Positions 30,654 to 39,965 of a stretch of 64,000 bases of DNA are shown piece by piece (position 1 is the stretch's first letter; every line of letters starts with the position of its first letter). The notes below the pieces were generated by a model, which was given only the letters and a program-made list of their open reading frames with translations, was not told the DNA's origin and ran no database searches. The stretch spans positions 29,170-93,169 of the forward strand of contig CALDUE010000031.1 in NCBI GenBank assembly GCA_937923485.1. The letters are read 5' to 3'. The translations under genes were made by a program, and so were the position numbers. The DNA comes from an uncultured Saprospiraceae bacterium (GTDB lineage Bacteria; Bacteroidota; Bacteroidia; Chitinophagales; Saprospiraceae).

Positions 30654-31895
30654 CTATAAATCTACTCCTTCAGGAGTATCAGAGTCAAACAAGTAACTCA
30701 GGCCAAATCGAAGCGTGTTATCAAGAGGATTTCGAACGCTAGTTGTTGGAATTAAGTAGCTGAAATCAAGCCCTAAAACATTGTATTTGAGCCCTACACC
30801 GAGTGTTAGGTACTTACGACCTCCTTTGGTGTTACTTTCATTGAAATAGCCTGCGCGTACTGCAAACTGATCTGCGTACCAATATTCAGCTCCAATGGAG
30901 AGGTTGATTTCGTCTAGCTCCTCGCTGAACCCTCCTTGAGCATCGCCAAAACTATTGAAAAGCCCTTCAATAGGACTTTGATCAAGGTAGTCTGGACGTC
31001 CGTTCATAGGATCTACATCTACCGCATCTACGCGAGGACTAGGAACTAGAAGCTTATTAAAGTCTACGGTAAACGTGAAAGAGTTGAAATCATCAAAATA
31101 CGTTTGTAGTGATGATCCAAGCGAAAGGTTGGTAGGGATAAAGTCTTTGGCAGTAGAGTTGGTGTAGGTAATCTTTGCTCCGATGTTACGAATGTTGGCA
31201 CCTGCTCGTAAAGTTGAGCTATTACCAATAGATACGTCCGTCTTATAAGTAATTCCGATGTCTGCAGCGCCTGAAGTTCCGTTACCAATGATATCGGTTT
31301 CTCCTGGAACTTGAAGTCCAGAAGCTAGGCTAGAGAGGATGAATCGACCTGCGATACTCGCACTCCATTCGTCTGTGAGCTTACGAGAGTAGCCACCAGT
31401 GATTGCCATCTCATACGGCTTGCCATTGCTGATTGGCTGACCGTTTTGATCAGTAAATTGAATACTCCCTAATGAGAAATAACGCAAAGATCCGTAGACT
31501 ACCTGAAGATCGTCTAGTCGACCGTACCCTGCTAGGTTGGCGAGGTAAACGTCGTTTAGGTTCAATGCGCGCAACCAAGGAGTGAAAGTTGCTTGGATTT
31601 CGAATGGACGCTCAGAGAATGCGAGTGCCGAACCATTGAAGTAGGTAGACGCTGCTGTCGGTGAAAGTGCAACACCCGCATCTCCCATCGCAGCCGATCT
31701 AGCATCAGGAGAAATGGTAAGAAAAGGGACTGCCGTCTGGATCGTTGTAATACAATCTTGGCCTGTGACAGGATTTATAAAGTTACCTGATCCTGGAGGT
31801 TGTTCGACACAGTTTAATACCTGCGCTTGGGCGAGAACTGCTCCTAAAAGGGTTAGGGCAGTAAATGTAAGCCTAGACAGTTTGACAATTTTCAT
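30654..31895 (-). CDS. porV: Type IX secretion outer-membrane protein PorV
   Basis: 413 aa. Signal peptide MKIVKLSRLTFTALTLLGAVLAQAQ, then a FadL-like beta-barrel. Family marks: TAVPFLTISPDARSAAMGDAGVALSPTAASTYFNGSALAF near the N-terminus and LRFGLSYLFD near the C-terminus. PorV shuttles T9SS cargo from the Sov translocon to the PorU-PorV-PorQ-PorZ attachment complex. Downstream of porU in the same direction (145-nt gap). Confidence 0.93.
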   Translation of the reverse strand: MKIVKLSRLTFTALTLLGAVLAQAQVLNCVEQPPGSGNFINPVTGQDCITTIQTAVPFLTISPDARSAAMGDAGVALSPTAASTYFNGSALAFSERPFEIQATFTPWLRALNLNDVYLANLAGYGRLDDLQVVYGSLRYFSLGSIQFTDQNGQPISNGKPYEMAITGGYSRKLTDEWSASIAGRFILSSLASGLQVPGETDIIGNGTSGAADIGITYKTDVSIGNSSTLRAGANIRNIGAKITYTNSTAKDFIPTNLSLGSSLQTYFDDFNSFTFTVDFNKLLVPSPRVDAVDVDPMNGRPDYLDQSPIEGLFNSFGDAQGGFSEELDEINLSIGAEYWYADQFAVRAGYFNESNTKGGRKYLTLGVGLKYNVLGLDFSYLIPTTSVRNPLDNTLRFGLSYLFDSDTPEGVDL

Positions 31896-32040
31896 AGGGT
31901 GCGGTTTGGACCGTTTTTTAGGCAGCGCGAATGTAAGAGCTTCTTTATAGTATAGAAGTACATTAGTTAATCGTTCAAAGGGCAGATGTTATTGCCGTGT
32001 CCTAACGTTTTGATAACGTTTGCAGAAATAGGGTAGTAGA

Positions 32041-35000
32041 TCATTTGAGTACTACTAGGCGCTCGAATCCACTTTCTCCAGAACGTTCTGCATCTTCCGT
32101 CTGAAGCTTCACCTTATAGAGATACACTCCTCTAGCAAGTTCTTGGCCAAACATGTCTGTTCCATCCCAAGCGATGCAGTCGTCGTTTCCAAATCTAAAT
32201 CCATCTGCAACTCCTTCATGGCGAAGGCTTCGTACTAAACGACCAGATGTCGTGTAGATATCAACTTGGACTTCAACGAACTGCCCAGCAGCGGTGTGTT
32301 CAAATTGAAAGCATGTAGCATCCACGAATGGGTTGGGATAGTTCAAGACTCTCCTAAGTGCGACACCTGGGTCATTGCTGACTACGAATTGCGTCGTCCC
32401 AACCCCGGTGTTGTTTGAAAGGTCCCAAGCTCTGACTTCAAGCTCATATTCTCCTTCAGGCAAGTCGAAAAGAGGATAACGCACCTCACCACTTCTGTAA
32501 TCGTCTGCGCTTGCTTGATAAAAATCATTGAGAACAAAATTGCCGTCTTGGCCACCTCTGAGCGTAGCTGAAAGATCGTGCCCGATGCTAGTACCGCTCA
32601 CATTAATACCAAAATCATCGCTCAACTTGGCAAGGACGATGGGGTCTTCGGAGGTTAAGGCTCCAGAAACAAATGCATCGCTGCCCATGAAGACTTCTAC
32701 TAAAGGTGGAGTATTGTCAACTACAGAGCTCGCAGCTAGGCCGTCTACGAAGAAACCGGTGAAAAGACCTCCACCATCGCGTCCATCAGGAGAATAGGCA
32801 TACATGCTCAACCTTCCGAGTCCACGTGACACACTCATATCTTTCGGCAGTCTGAACTGAGCTGTCCACTGTCCATTGGTTACAGTAGCTCTTCCTTTAA
32901 AGAGTGTACCGCCCTCCGCTTGATATGCTCTAACGCTACTACCAGCATCTTGTCCAAGGGTTTGTAGCGATCTATTTTTATCAAAAATGGTAAGAATTAC
33001 CTCACCATTAAAATCGTTAATGGTTGAGCCGTCCAGATCTGTAACGACACCCTCAATACTGACTTCTTGAAGCGGAGCGACAGAAAATGTGTCGGTAGAG
33101 GTAGCCACCACGAGACTGTCGAATTTTGTTAGTTCAACATTCAACCTTGGTACAGCAATCTTCATAGCTGGATCTCCAAAGAGCGAATATTTGAGGTTGT
33201 TCTGGACGTTTCCAGAGGTCCCAGTTTTAGCAAGGTTGAGCAATTCACCCATGCCTAGATCTCTGGTCAACGACTTATTAAACAGATTCAAGTGTGTTGA
33301 ATTGGTCAATTGCTTGTTTGCGTTTGTAAATACAGGTCTAGTCGTACTTACAGATGCAACCGCACCACCTTCTCTTTTGAAAAGGACTAGTTCTCCTGCT
33401 ACAGTTAGCTGGGGATCGTCAAATCCGGTGAAGGTGCAGGTTGCGGTAATTAAAATAGGGAATGAATTACGCGTGTTCCACTTTTCAATATCGGGTGCGT
33501 TGAGAATTCTTTCTTGAGCCCATCCTCTTGGACCACCGTGGCCCAAATAGCTAGTAGTGAGGTTTCCAAGAAACATGTTTTGATTGATCGCATCTGCAGC
33601 TCGTGGAATTCTAATTCCTCCTGGAGTTGGTACTTGCTCGAAAGCGTCTGCGTAAATTTTCACCTGATTAAGCTCTGCAAAACGAACAGCGTTGAGCATC
33701 GCGATTTCGTCCATATCCTTCAGGTGGCTATCGCTGTCTTCATCGTCGGCCACGTAAACGTTTCGCATTCTCCACTCTCCGAGCAATGAAGGGTCAGTGT
33801 CGTAACGGATTATTTTGTCAATAAGCGCATCAGTTTGGGAAACAGTGTTCCCAGGAATTCGACCTACAGCGATATCGACTAGGCCGTCTGGGTAGGAACG
33901 TGTGTCCCGTCCGTCGCCTTGCGTAACCAAGACATAGTAGTCGTCGGTTGGAAAAGCTGTTACCTCATGATTGTAAGCGCTTGTTTGATATGTTGGAATG
34001 AGGTTCCCGCCACGCTCGATAATGTTTCTTGGGTCGTAAGTGCCATCTCCGATTAAAGCGAGGTAGCGAAAGTTGGGGTTGCGATCGAACAGCATTTTAG
34101 CAAATGTTCTAATCGCGGTAGGGTCAAATCTGCCGCCTCCAAATTCGTCGGCGACACGATCCATGGACACAACTTCAACATTGAAGTTGTCGTGAGATCT
34201 CCTGTGTTCTCCCAGACGATTAGCGGGACTTTCTAATCCTTCACCGTAGATAATGAGCATGTCTACGTTGCTCAATGCATGCAGATTGCTGTTTTCTACC
34301 TGTCCTAGATTCTCTGGCGTAGTGTAATTACGAGTAGGGTCAAAAGCCACAAATTCACGTGGTGTGCCGTCAGCTTCTTGCACGTAGGCAAACTTGCCGT
34401 CGGAAAGCGTTACAAGCTTTTGGGCTAAAGGATCAGAAATATCTAGCACTTCAAGATTTGTAGGTCCTGAAACCTCGTAGCCGTAAAGCCCCGATGGAGC
34501 GTGTGATGCTGAACGGAAGAATAGAGGAGATTCTGCTAAGGTTAAACTACAAGGGTACGTGATCTGGACATAGTCAAGCCACCCAGGATTACTCTCGAGG
34601 TTGCCAGGGTAAGAAACTTCAAGATCGATTACATTCGTCTGTAGGGATAATGGAGCTGTTAGGGTTGCATCGTGGGCAAAGGGTCTATTCGCATCTGAGC
34701 GTGTGCCTGAAGTAATAAAGGGACTATTAAAACCTTGACCATTAACGCTTACGTTAAAGCGTGAGTTAGATGTGAGGGACGAAGCTGCGAGTCGGGCCGT
34801 TAGTTTTCCTGAGGTGTTAGGTACAATCTCTCCTAGGTCCCAAATTTGGTCTCGGGTAACCTCGCGAGAGGTGCCAAACGTGTATCCAAAAAATTGTTGC
34901 CCGCTTCCTTGTCCAGAACCGTAACGATTACCGCTAAATTGAAGAACATTAACTAGATCTTCTTCCCAGCGAACACGATTAGTATAGGTTTGATCGTAGG

Positions 35001-35829
35001 TGGTAGCGGATGGGTTTGATGGTATTATAGCAGTTCTTAAGCCAGAGCCCTCTACTTTAATGTAGTAGTGCGTCACTTCGCTGTAGGGGTTTTCTTTTCT
35101 AAAGAAGTCCTCGCGATCTTGATCCCAAACCCAAACGTCTTCGCCTTGACCATAGAAAAGAAACTTTTCGCCATCGTCCCAGACTCCATCGCCATTCCCT
35201 ACTTCGAAAAGGGCTACCTCTTGAAGATCTACTGGATAAGGATCTCCGACGTGCTCTGGTAATGCTGCTCCTCCTTTACTGAAGAGACGAACTTGTTGAG
35301 GATTCGAGACAGATAGGCCTATCGATCCAAGGAATTCAGCATCAAGCTGATAGATTCCGTCTTCATCGATGGCTAGTTTGTAGATGTCACCGCTTGAAAG
35401 TACTGACACGGTAGGCTCTTCAGGGCCAGATCGTGCTTGAAGTCTAGATTGGTCTTGCAGGGTGTAATTCACGCTTGCAAGCAGCATAAAATCGCTATTG
35501 TCGTTTTCACGACTGATATCAAAAGTTACATAAAGATGAGGAATGCGGCCAGCGTAGGTGGTTTTGGCGTCAGTCGAACTAACTGTGATATCTGGCCCTA
35601 AGGCTGTGGAAGTCCCGTCGTTACTGGTTTTGGCGAAAGCGATAGTCCCTAACTCCGCTACTTTACCATCAGGTAGTGGTATGGCCCACTGCAGGTGCTG
35701 ATTTGCTTCGCCTTTCGGCAAAACAAAAGTTTTTTCCTGTGAAAGAGTCTGCCCGAAGACAAAAAGCGAACAGCAGGAAATACTGATAATCAGCGAAATA
35801 CGCAGAATAGAAGATGGTGTGGTAGACAT
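32041..35829 (-). CDS. porU: Type IX secretion sortase PorU
   Basis: 1262 aa gingipain-like (C25) cell-surface sortase that removes T9SS C-terminal signals and attaches cargo. Signal peptide MSTTPSSILRISLIISISCCSLFVFGQ. The caspase-like catalytic His is in TSYLGHGGPRGWAQERIL and the Cys in FPILITATCTFTGFDDP. The C-terminus is a T9SS signal domain (LNYPNPFVDATCFQFEHT ... FERLVVLK). Two hairpin elements are embedded near the N-terminus, reading AFAKT and VLPKGE. Divergent from the porP-like gene. Confidence 0.94.
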   Translation of the reverse strand: MSTTPSSILRISLIISISCCSLFVFGQTLSQEKTFVLPKGEANQHLQWAIPLPDGKVAELGTIAFAKTSNDGTSTALGPDITVSSTDAKTTYAGRIPHLYVTFDISRENDNSDFMLLASVNYTLQDQSRLQARSGPEEPTVSVLSSGDIYKLAIDEDGIYQLDAEFLGSIGLSVSNPQQVRLFSKGGAALPEHVGDPYPVDLQEVALFEVGNGDGVWDDGEKFLFYGQGEDVWVWDQDREDFFRKENPYSEVTHYYIKVEGSGLRTAIIPSNPSATTYDQTYTNRVRWEEDLVNVLQFSGNRYGSGQGSGQQFFGYTFGTSREVTRDQIWDLGEIVPNTSGKLTARLAASSLTSNSRFNVSVNGQGFNSPFITSGTRSDANRPFAHDATLTAPLSLQTNVIDLEVSYPGNLESNPGWLDYVQITYPCSLTLAESPLFFRSASHAPSGLYGYEVSGPTNLEVLDISDPLAQKLVTLSDGKFAYVQEADGTPREFVAFDPTRNYTTPENLGQVENSNLHALSNVDMLIIYGEGLESPANRLGEHRRSHDNFNVEVVSMDRVADEFGGGRFDPTAIRTFAKMLFDRNPNFRYLALIGDGTYDPRNIIERGGNLIPTYQTSAYNHEVTAFPTDDYYVLVTQGDGRDTRSYPDGLVDIAVGRIPGNTVSQTDALIDKIIRYDTDPSLLGEWRMRNVYVADDEDSDSHLKDMDEIAMLNAVRFAELNQVKIYADAFEQVPTPGGIRIPRAADAINQNMFLGNLTTSYLGHGGPRGWAQERILNAPDIEKWNTRNSFPILITATCTFTGFDDPQLTVAGELVLFKREGGAVASVSTTRPVFTNANKQLTNSTHLNLFNKSLTRDLGMGELLNLAKTGTSGNVQNNLKYSLFGDPAMKIAVPRLNVELTKFDSLVVATSTDTFSVAPLQEVSIEGVVTDLDGSTINDFNGEVILTIFDKNRSLQTLGQDAGSSVRAYQAEGGTLFKGRATVTNGQWTAQFRLPKDMSVSRGLGRLSMYAYSPDGRDGGGLFTGFFVDGLAASSVVDNTPPLVEVFMGSDAFVSGALTSEDPIVLAKLSDDFGINVSGTSIGHDLSATLRGGQDGNFVLNDFYQASADDYRSGEVRYPLFDLPEGEYELEVRAWDLSNNTGVGTTQFVVSNDPGVALRRVLNYPNPFVDATCFQFEHTAAGQFVEVQVDIYTTSGRLVRSLRHEGVADGFRFGNDDCIAWDGTDMFGQELARGVYLYKVKLQTEDAERSGESGFERLVVLK
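35627..35641 (+). repeat. GTTTT-GNRA hairpin element, copy 11, in porU
   Basis: GTTTT-GGC-GAAA-GCG; the outer pair is not complementary. Reverse strand encodes AFAKT. Confidence 0.75.
35710..35724 (-). repeat. GTTTT-GNRA hairpin element, copy 12, in porU
   Basis: Reverse strand GTTTT-GCC-GAAA-GGC followed by GAA; encodes VLPKGE of PorU. Confidence 0.8.
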
Positions 35830-35930
35830 TAGATTTTAAGCTAGGTACTGAGAGTTGGTTATTAAACGTTCACAATACTACCAAATTGCACTACCTAAAA
35901 GCGTTAAACACTTAATGTGTCAGCGTAGCG

Positions 35931-35938
35931 TATCTTTG
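35931..35938 (+). promoter_or_regulatory. -7 box of the porP-like gene
   Basis: TATCTTTG matches TAnnTTTG and ends 10 nt before the ATG, leaving a leader of only a few bases. Confidence 0.6.
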
Positions 35939-35948
35939 GAGTTCTGAT

Positions 35949-36974
35949 ATGGCTAAACACCTCACAAAGCTTTCAGTTTCTGCACTTTTATTGCTGACCA
36001 GCATTTGCTCGGCCATTGCGCAGGATGCTGTCTTCAGTCAATTCTACGCTGCACCTCTTCTATTGAACCCAGCTTTTGCTGGTACGTCGAGGGCACCGAG
36101 CATTGCACTGAATCATAGATCTCAAAATGTTGGCTTTGACAGCAGCATTCCTTATCAAACTTATGCTATTTCTTACGGTCAGTATGTTGAAACTATACGA
36201 TCAGGAGTTGGCGTAAGCGTTTTTGCCGATGATGCTGGCAGCGGAGGCATTCTTACGTATGCTGCGACTGCATACTATTCTTACCAAGTTAAAATTGATC
36301 GTAACCAAAGTATTCGAGTAGGAATGAGCGCTGGAATCAAGCAGCAGCAACTTGACTACGATAGATTACAGTTCTTCGATCAGTTTGATAGTGTCATAGG
36401 CTTCACAGGAGAACCCACTTCTGAGGTTCGACCAGGAAATTTTAATACTACGTATGCTGACTTTGGGGCTGGACTTTTGTACGCGAGTAAGGTGGCATAT
36501 GCAGGGGTGACTTTAGATCACCTAACCACACCAGACAATCGAATCGTCAATGTGGGGCCAGGTGGTTTCTATGAGGGGCTACCCATGCGACTTAGCGTAC
36601 ATGCAGGTACCCAAATTAGTCTTTCCCCCAAAACTGCCAACGGCGGGAATTTCATTACCCCAAATGTGCTCTACACGCGACAAGGTCCATTCGAACAAGT
36701 TAATGCTGGAGCTTATGTAGGCTTTGACAAACTGTTTGGAGGAGCCTGGTTTAGACATACATTTGGAAACCCAGACGCGGCAATTGCCGTAATAGGCGTA
36801 GAATGGGACATGTATAAGTTTGGCTACAGTTATGATTTTACAGTAAGTGGGCTATCAGATAATAGCGCTGGTACACATGAAGTCAGCTTACAGTTAAATT
36901 TTGACAAAGCACATTGGATCAAAAAGAAGCGCCAAAACGAGCGATACAACGACTGTCTTCAACTTTTCCGGTAA
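35949..36974 (+). CDS. PorP/SprF family outer-membrane protein
   Basis: 341 aa. Signal peptide (MAKHLTKLSVSALLLLTSICSAIA) followed by the family signature QDAVFSQFYAAPLLLNPAFAGT and an all-beta barrel ending EVSLQLNF. PorP/SprF proteins are T9SS outer-membrane partners, typically for SprB-like or Type B CTD cargo. It has a C-terminal basic extension (KKKRQNERYNDC). The family is multi-copy, so the specific partner is unknown. Confidence 0.9.
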   Translation: MAKHLTKLSVSALLLLTSICSAIAQDAVFSQFYAAPLLLNPAFAGTSRAPSIALNHRSQNVGFDSSIPYQTYAISYGQYVETIRSGVGVSVFADDAGSGGILTYAATAYYSYQVKIDRNQSIRVGMSAGIKQQQLDYDRLQFFDQFDSVIGFTGEPTSEVRPGNFNTTYADFGAGLLYASKVAYAGVTLDHLTTPDNRIVNVGPGGFYEGLPMRLSVHAGTQISLSPKTANGGNFITPNVLYTRQGPFEQVNAGAYVGFDKLFGGAWFRHTFGNPDAAIAVIGVEWDMYKFGYSYDFTVSGLSDNSAGTHEVSLQLNFDKAHWIKKKRQNERYNDCLQLFR

Positions 36975-37048
36975 CGATACAATTCGTTTCTTTGAAGAAC
37001 GTTAGTAATCTGTTGACTTGGCGCGTTCATTGCATCAATGAAATTCGG

Positions 37049-37056
37049 TACTTTTG
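37049..37056 (+). promoter_or_regulatory. -7 box of gldJ
   Basis: TACTTTTG, near TAnnTTTG, 25 nt before the gldJ ATG. Confidence 0.4.
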
Positions 37057-37081
37057 ACAGCTAGAGATAGAAAATCCTGAG

Positions 37082-38581
37082 ATGAAGCAAATTTTTCAAC
37101 TAAGTCTACTACTATGTGTGGTAGCAATCGTGCTACCAGGGTGTAGCAAAACTGAGCGGTCTGCATCGACAGGCTGGAAATACAATGACCAAAAATGGGG
37201 GGGCTTTGAGAAGCTCGACTACGAAGGTCAGGCTACAGGTCCGAACCTAGTTCTCATCGAGGGTGGTACATTCACGATGGGTCTTTCTGAGCAGGATGTG
37301 ATCAGCGAGTGGAACAACGTTCCTCGTCGTGTAACGGTGTCTTCATTCTATATGGATGAGACTGAGGTTGCAAACATTGATTATAAAGAGTATCTCTTTT
37401 GGACCAAGCGTGTATTCGGCGAGAGTTATCCAGAAGTCTATCTAAATGCACTCCCAGATTCGCTCGTATGGAGAGAGGAACTCAGCTACAATGAACCTTA
37501 CGTTGAGACTTACCTCCGTCACCCAAGTTATGACAACTATCCTGTAGTTGGAGTAAACTGGAACCAAGCAAATGATTTTTGTAAGTGGCGTACAGATCGC
37601 GTTAACGAGATGGTCCTTGTAGAACGTGGTATCCTAAATATCAATCCTGAGCAAAAGGATGAAGACAACTTTAACACAGAGTCTTACTTAGTAGGACAAT
37701 ACCAAGGCGACGTTCGTAAGAATATGAGCGATCTCCGAACTGGTGGTGAGCGACCTGTCCGTTTTGAGGATGGAATCCTACTTCCTAGCTACCGTCTACC
37801 AACTGAAGCAGAATGGGAGTATGCAGCTCTTGGCTTACAAGGCAACTTGGCTAATGAGAAAGATGAGTTGATCACAGATCGTCGCATTTATCCATGGAAT
37901 GGTAACAGCCTTCGTTACCAGAAGCGTGATAAGTACCAAGGCCGAATCCTTGCGAACTTCAAGCGTGGCGATGGTGACTACATGGGTATGGCAGGTAATC
38001 TGAATGATCATGCGAGTATTACTGCTCCAGTCCGCCAGTTTATGCCAAACGATTTCGGCCTGTATAACATGGCAGGAAACGTAAACGAGTGGACGATGGA
38101 TCTTTTCCGTCCGATGACTTCGCTCACACTCCGTGATGTTGACAACCATGATCTAAACCCTTACCGTGGTGGCAAGTTCGAAGCACTCGAAACAGACGAA
38201 GACGGAAAGGCAGTAGAGAAGGATTCATTAGGTCGTTTGCGCTACCGAGATGTCGAAGACGACGAAGTTGCTGGACGCGAGAACTATAAGACTGCACGTG
38301 TTTACGATTACCTAGATGGTGATGAGCAATCAGATGCAACGTATGCATATGGCGAGACTACGCTGATCAGCGACAAGTCCCGAGTAATCAAAGGGGGAAG
38401 CTGGGCAGATCGTGCTTGGTGGCTTGCACCTGGTGCGCGTCGATTCAAGGAGGAAGATTCTTCAGATCGTACCCTCGGCTTCCGTTGTTCAATGACTCGT
38501 ACGGGTGGTCCGACTGGAAACGAGGACACTGGAGGTAATGCCTTCAAAGCTTCTGGGAAGAAGAGTAAGCGCCGCTACTAG
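37082..38581 (+). CDS. gldJ: Gliding motility lipoprotein GldJ
   Basis: 499 aa. Lipoprotein signal peptide with lipobox VLPGC (Cys at about 21). A formylglycine-enzyme-like fold: PNLVLIEGGTFTMG, PRRVTVSSFYMDETEVAN, LPTEAEWEYAAL, NMAGNVNEWTMDLF and VIKGGSWADRAWWLAPGARRF. In flavobacteria GldJ stabilises the gliding machinery and T9SS. Neighbours porU/porV and murF match the arrangement known from Flavobacterium johnsoniae. GldK is a related alternative, but context favours GldJ. Confidence 0.9.
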   Translation: MKQIFQLSLLLCVVAIVLPGCSKTERSASTGWKYNDQKWGGFEKLDYEGQATGPNLVLIEGGTFTMGLSEQDVISEWNNVPRRVTVSSFYMDETEVANIDYKEYLFWTKRVFGESYPEVYLNALPDSLVWREELSYNEPYVETYLRHPSYDNYPVVGVNWNQANDFCKWRTDRVNEMVLVERGILNINPEQKDEDNFNTESYLVGQYQGDVRKNMSDLRTGGERPVRFEDGILLPSYRLPTEAEWEYAALGLQGNLANEKDELITDRRIYPWNGNSLRYQKRDKYQGRILANFKRGDGDYMGMAGNLNDHASITAPVRQFMPNDFGLYNMAGNVNEWTMDLFRPMTSLTLRDVDNHDLNPYRGGKFEALETDEDGKAVEKDSLGRLRYRDVEDDEVAGRENYKTARVYDYLDGDEQSDATYAYGETTLISDKSRVIKGGSWADRAWWLAPGARRFKEEDSSDRTLGFRCSMTRTGGPTGNEDTGGNAFKASGKKSKRRY

Positions 38582-38604
38582 TACCTAGTAATCTCTGGAA
38601 AATT

Positions 38605-38640
38605 CGAAGGCCCCAACGTTAAACAACGTTGGGGCCTTCG
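38605..38640 (+). terminator. 16-bp perfect hairpin between gldJ and murF
   Basis: CGAAGGCCCCAACGTT (38605-38620), loop AAAC, exact complement to 38640. Very stable but without a T-run; it directly abuts the murF -7 box. Confidence 0.6.
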
Positions 38641-38648
38641 TACGTTTG
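38641..38648 (+). promoter_or_regulatory. -7 box of murF
   Basis: TACGTTTG matches TAnnTTTG, ending 9 nt before the ATG at 38658, so transcription would start 1-5 nt upstream of the start codon. Confidence 0.6.
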
Positions 38649-38657
38649 CAATCAACT

Positions 38658-39965
38658 ATGGGAACAGAACAGCTGCTTGAAATATTTTTGACTTGTACCG
38701 GGGTTTCAATCGATACCCGTTCCCTTCACTCAGGTGAGCTCTTTTTTGCCTTAAAAGGTCCAAATTTTGATGGAAATCTTTACATCGAACAGGCCCTAGA
38801 AAAAGGAGCTCAACATGCCATTTCAGATAATCCTGCCTTTGTAGATCGCGAGAATGTAACCGTTGTCGATGACTGTTTAAGTGCATTGCAGCAACTTGCC
38901 ACGGCGTATCGGAATACTTGGGATTGCCCTGTCGTTGGTCTAACGGGAAGTAACGGAAAGACCACTACGAAAGAGTTGTTGGCGGCCATGTTGGCGACGA
39001 CCTATCGGGTATATGCCACAGCTGGCAACCTTAATAATCATATTGGCGTCCCCCTGAGTTTACTTCGAGCACCTGCAAACGCAGAGATCGTAGTCATCGA
39101 GATGGGGGCTAATCATGTAGGTGAAATAGCGGAGTTGTCAAATATCGCCCGCCCAACGCATGGTTTTATAACCAATATTGGGAAAGCTCATTTGGAAGGC
39201 TTCGGTGGGCTTGAAGGAGTCCGGCGAGGGAAAGGAGAATTATTTGACTTTTTAAAGCACAAAGGACAATCGTTCATAAATGCTAGCGATCCCGAGATCA
39301 TGGCATTGCACGAAAAAGCTGGGCGACATTTATTCTTTGGAAGTACCAATGAGATCAGTTCAGCATTTGAGGGCCATTTAATTTTCGAAGCAGAGTTGTT
39401 ACAGGAATTCCCTGTTGTCGAGGGTAAATTCAGAGGACAATCTTCTATAGAGCCTTTTACAAGCCAGTTGCCTGGCGCGTATAACTTTCAAAACATCTTA
39501 GTATCGGCGGCAGTCGCGTTTTACTTTAAAGTCCCCTTGGAGAGAATAGCTGAAGCAACAAAAAATTACACTCCTTCAAATTCAAGAAGCGAGATTTTGA
39601 AAATTGGCGAATCGTCGGTCCTGTTCGATGCTTATAATGCCAATCCAGATAGTATAAAGGCAGCCTTGTCATGGATTGCAAGTAGAAAAGAGCAAAAAAA
39701 GGTGATCATACTCGGCGAGCTTGCTGAGTTAGGAGCTTTCGCCAAAACTGAACATGCGAATGCGGTCCAACTTGCAACTGAAATTCGCGGTAGTGAAGTT
39801 GCATTTTTTGGAAAGGCTTATCAAGAAATTGGGGACGCGCAGCCTGTATTCACGGAAGTAGAAGAGCTCAAACATTGGTTAAAATCGTTTCTAGGCCGTC
39901 CCGAAACCGTGATACTTCTTAAAGGCAGTAGGTCAAATCGTCTCGAACGCTTGATCGAAGTCTAA
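38658..39965 (+). CDS. murF: UDP-MurNAc-tripeptide-D-Ala-D-Ala ligase
   Basis: 435 aa from ATG 38658 (MGTEQLLEIFLTC); an in-frame TTG at 38646 lies inside the promoter. Cytosolic ligase adding D-Ala-D-Ala in peptidoglycan precursor synthesis. P-loop VVGLTGSNGKTTTKELLAAML, AGNLNNHIGVPLSLL, VIEMGANHVGEI, and DAYNANPDSIKAAL are family motifs. One GTTTT-hairpin element lies inside, giving the peptide GAFAKTEH near residue 360. The gldJ-murF order is seen in other Bacteroidetes. Confidence 0.95.
   Translation: MGTEQLLEIFLTCTGVSIDTRSLHSGELFFALKGPNFDGNLYIEQALEKGAQHAISDNPAFVDRENVTVVDDCLSALQQLATAYRNTWDCPVVGLTGSNGKTTTKELLAAMLATTYRVYATAGNLNNHIGVPLSLLRAPANAEIVVIEMGANHVGEIAELSNIARPTHGFITNIGKAHLEGFGGLEGVRRGKGELFDFLKHKGQSFINASDPEIMALHEKAGRHLFFGSTNEISSAFEGHLIFEAELLQEFPVVEGKFRGQSSIEPFTSQLPGAYNFQNILVSAAVAFYFKVPLERIAEATKNYTPSNSRSEILKIGESSVLFDAYNANPDSIKAALSWIASRKEQKKVIILGELAELGAFAKTEHANAVQLATEIRGSEVAFFGKAYQEIGDAQPVFTEVEELKHWLKSFLGRPETVILLKGSRSNRLERLIEV
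39734..39748 (-). repeat. GTTTT-GNRA hairpin element, copy 13, in murF
   Basis: Reverse strand GTTTT-GGC-GAAA-GCT; the coding strand reads AFAKT in a surface-type region of MurF. Confidence 0.85.

Noticed and set aside
32002..32024. Direct repeat AACGTT-N-AACGTT between porU and porV
   Set aside because: AACGTT is self-complementary and short; not enough for an operator call.
35561..35575. GTTTT-GGC-GTCA-GTC in porU
   Set aside because: Loop GTCA is not GNRA; left out although it lies near two true copies.
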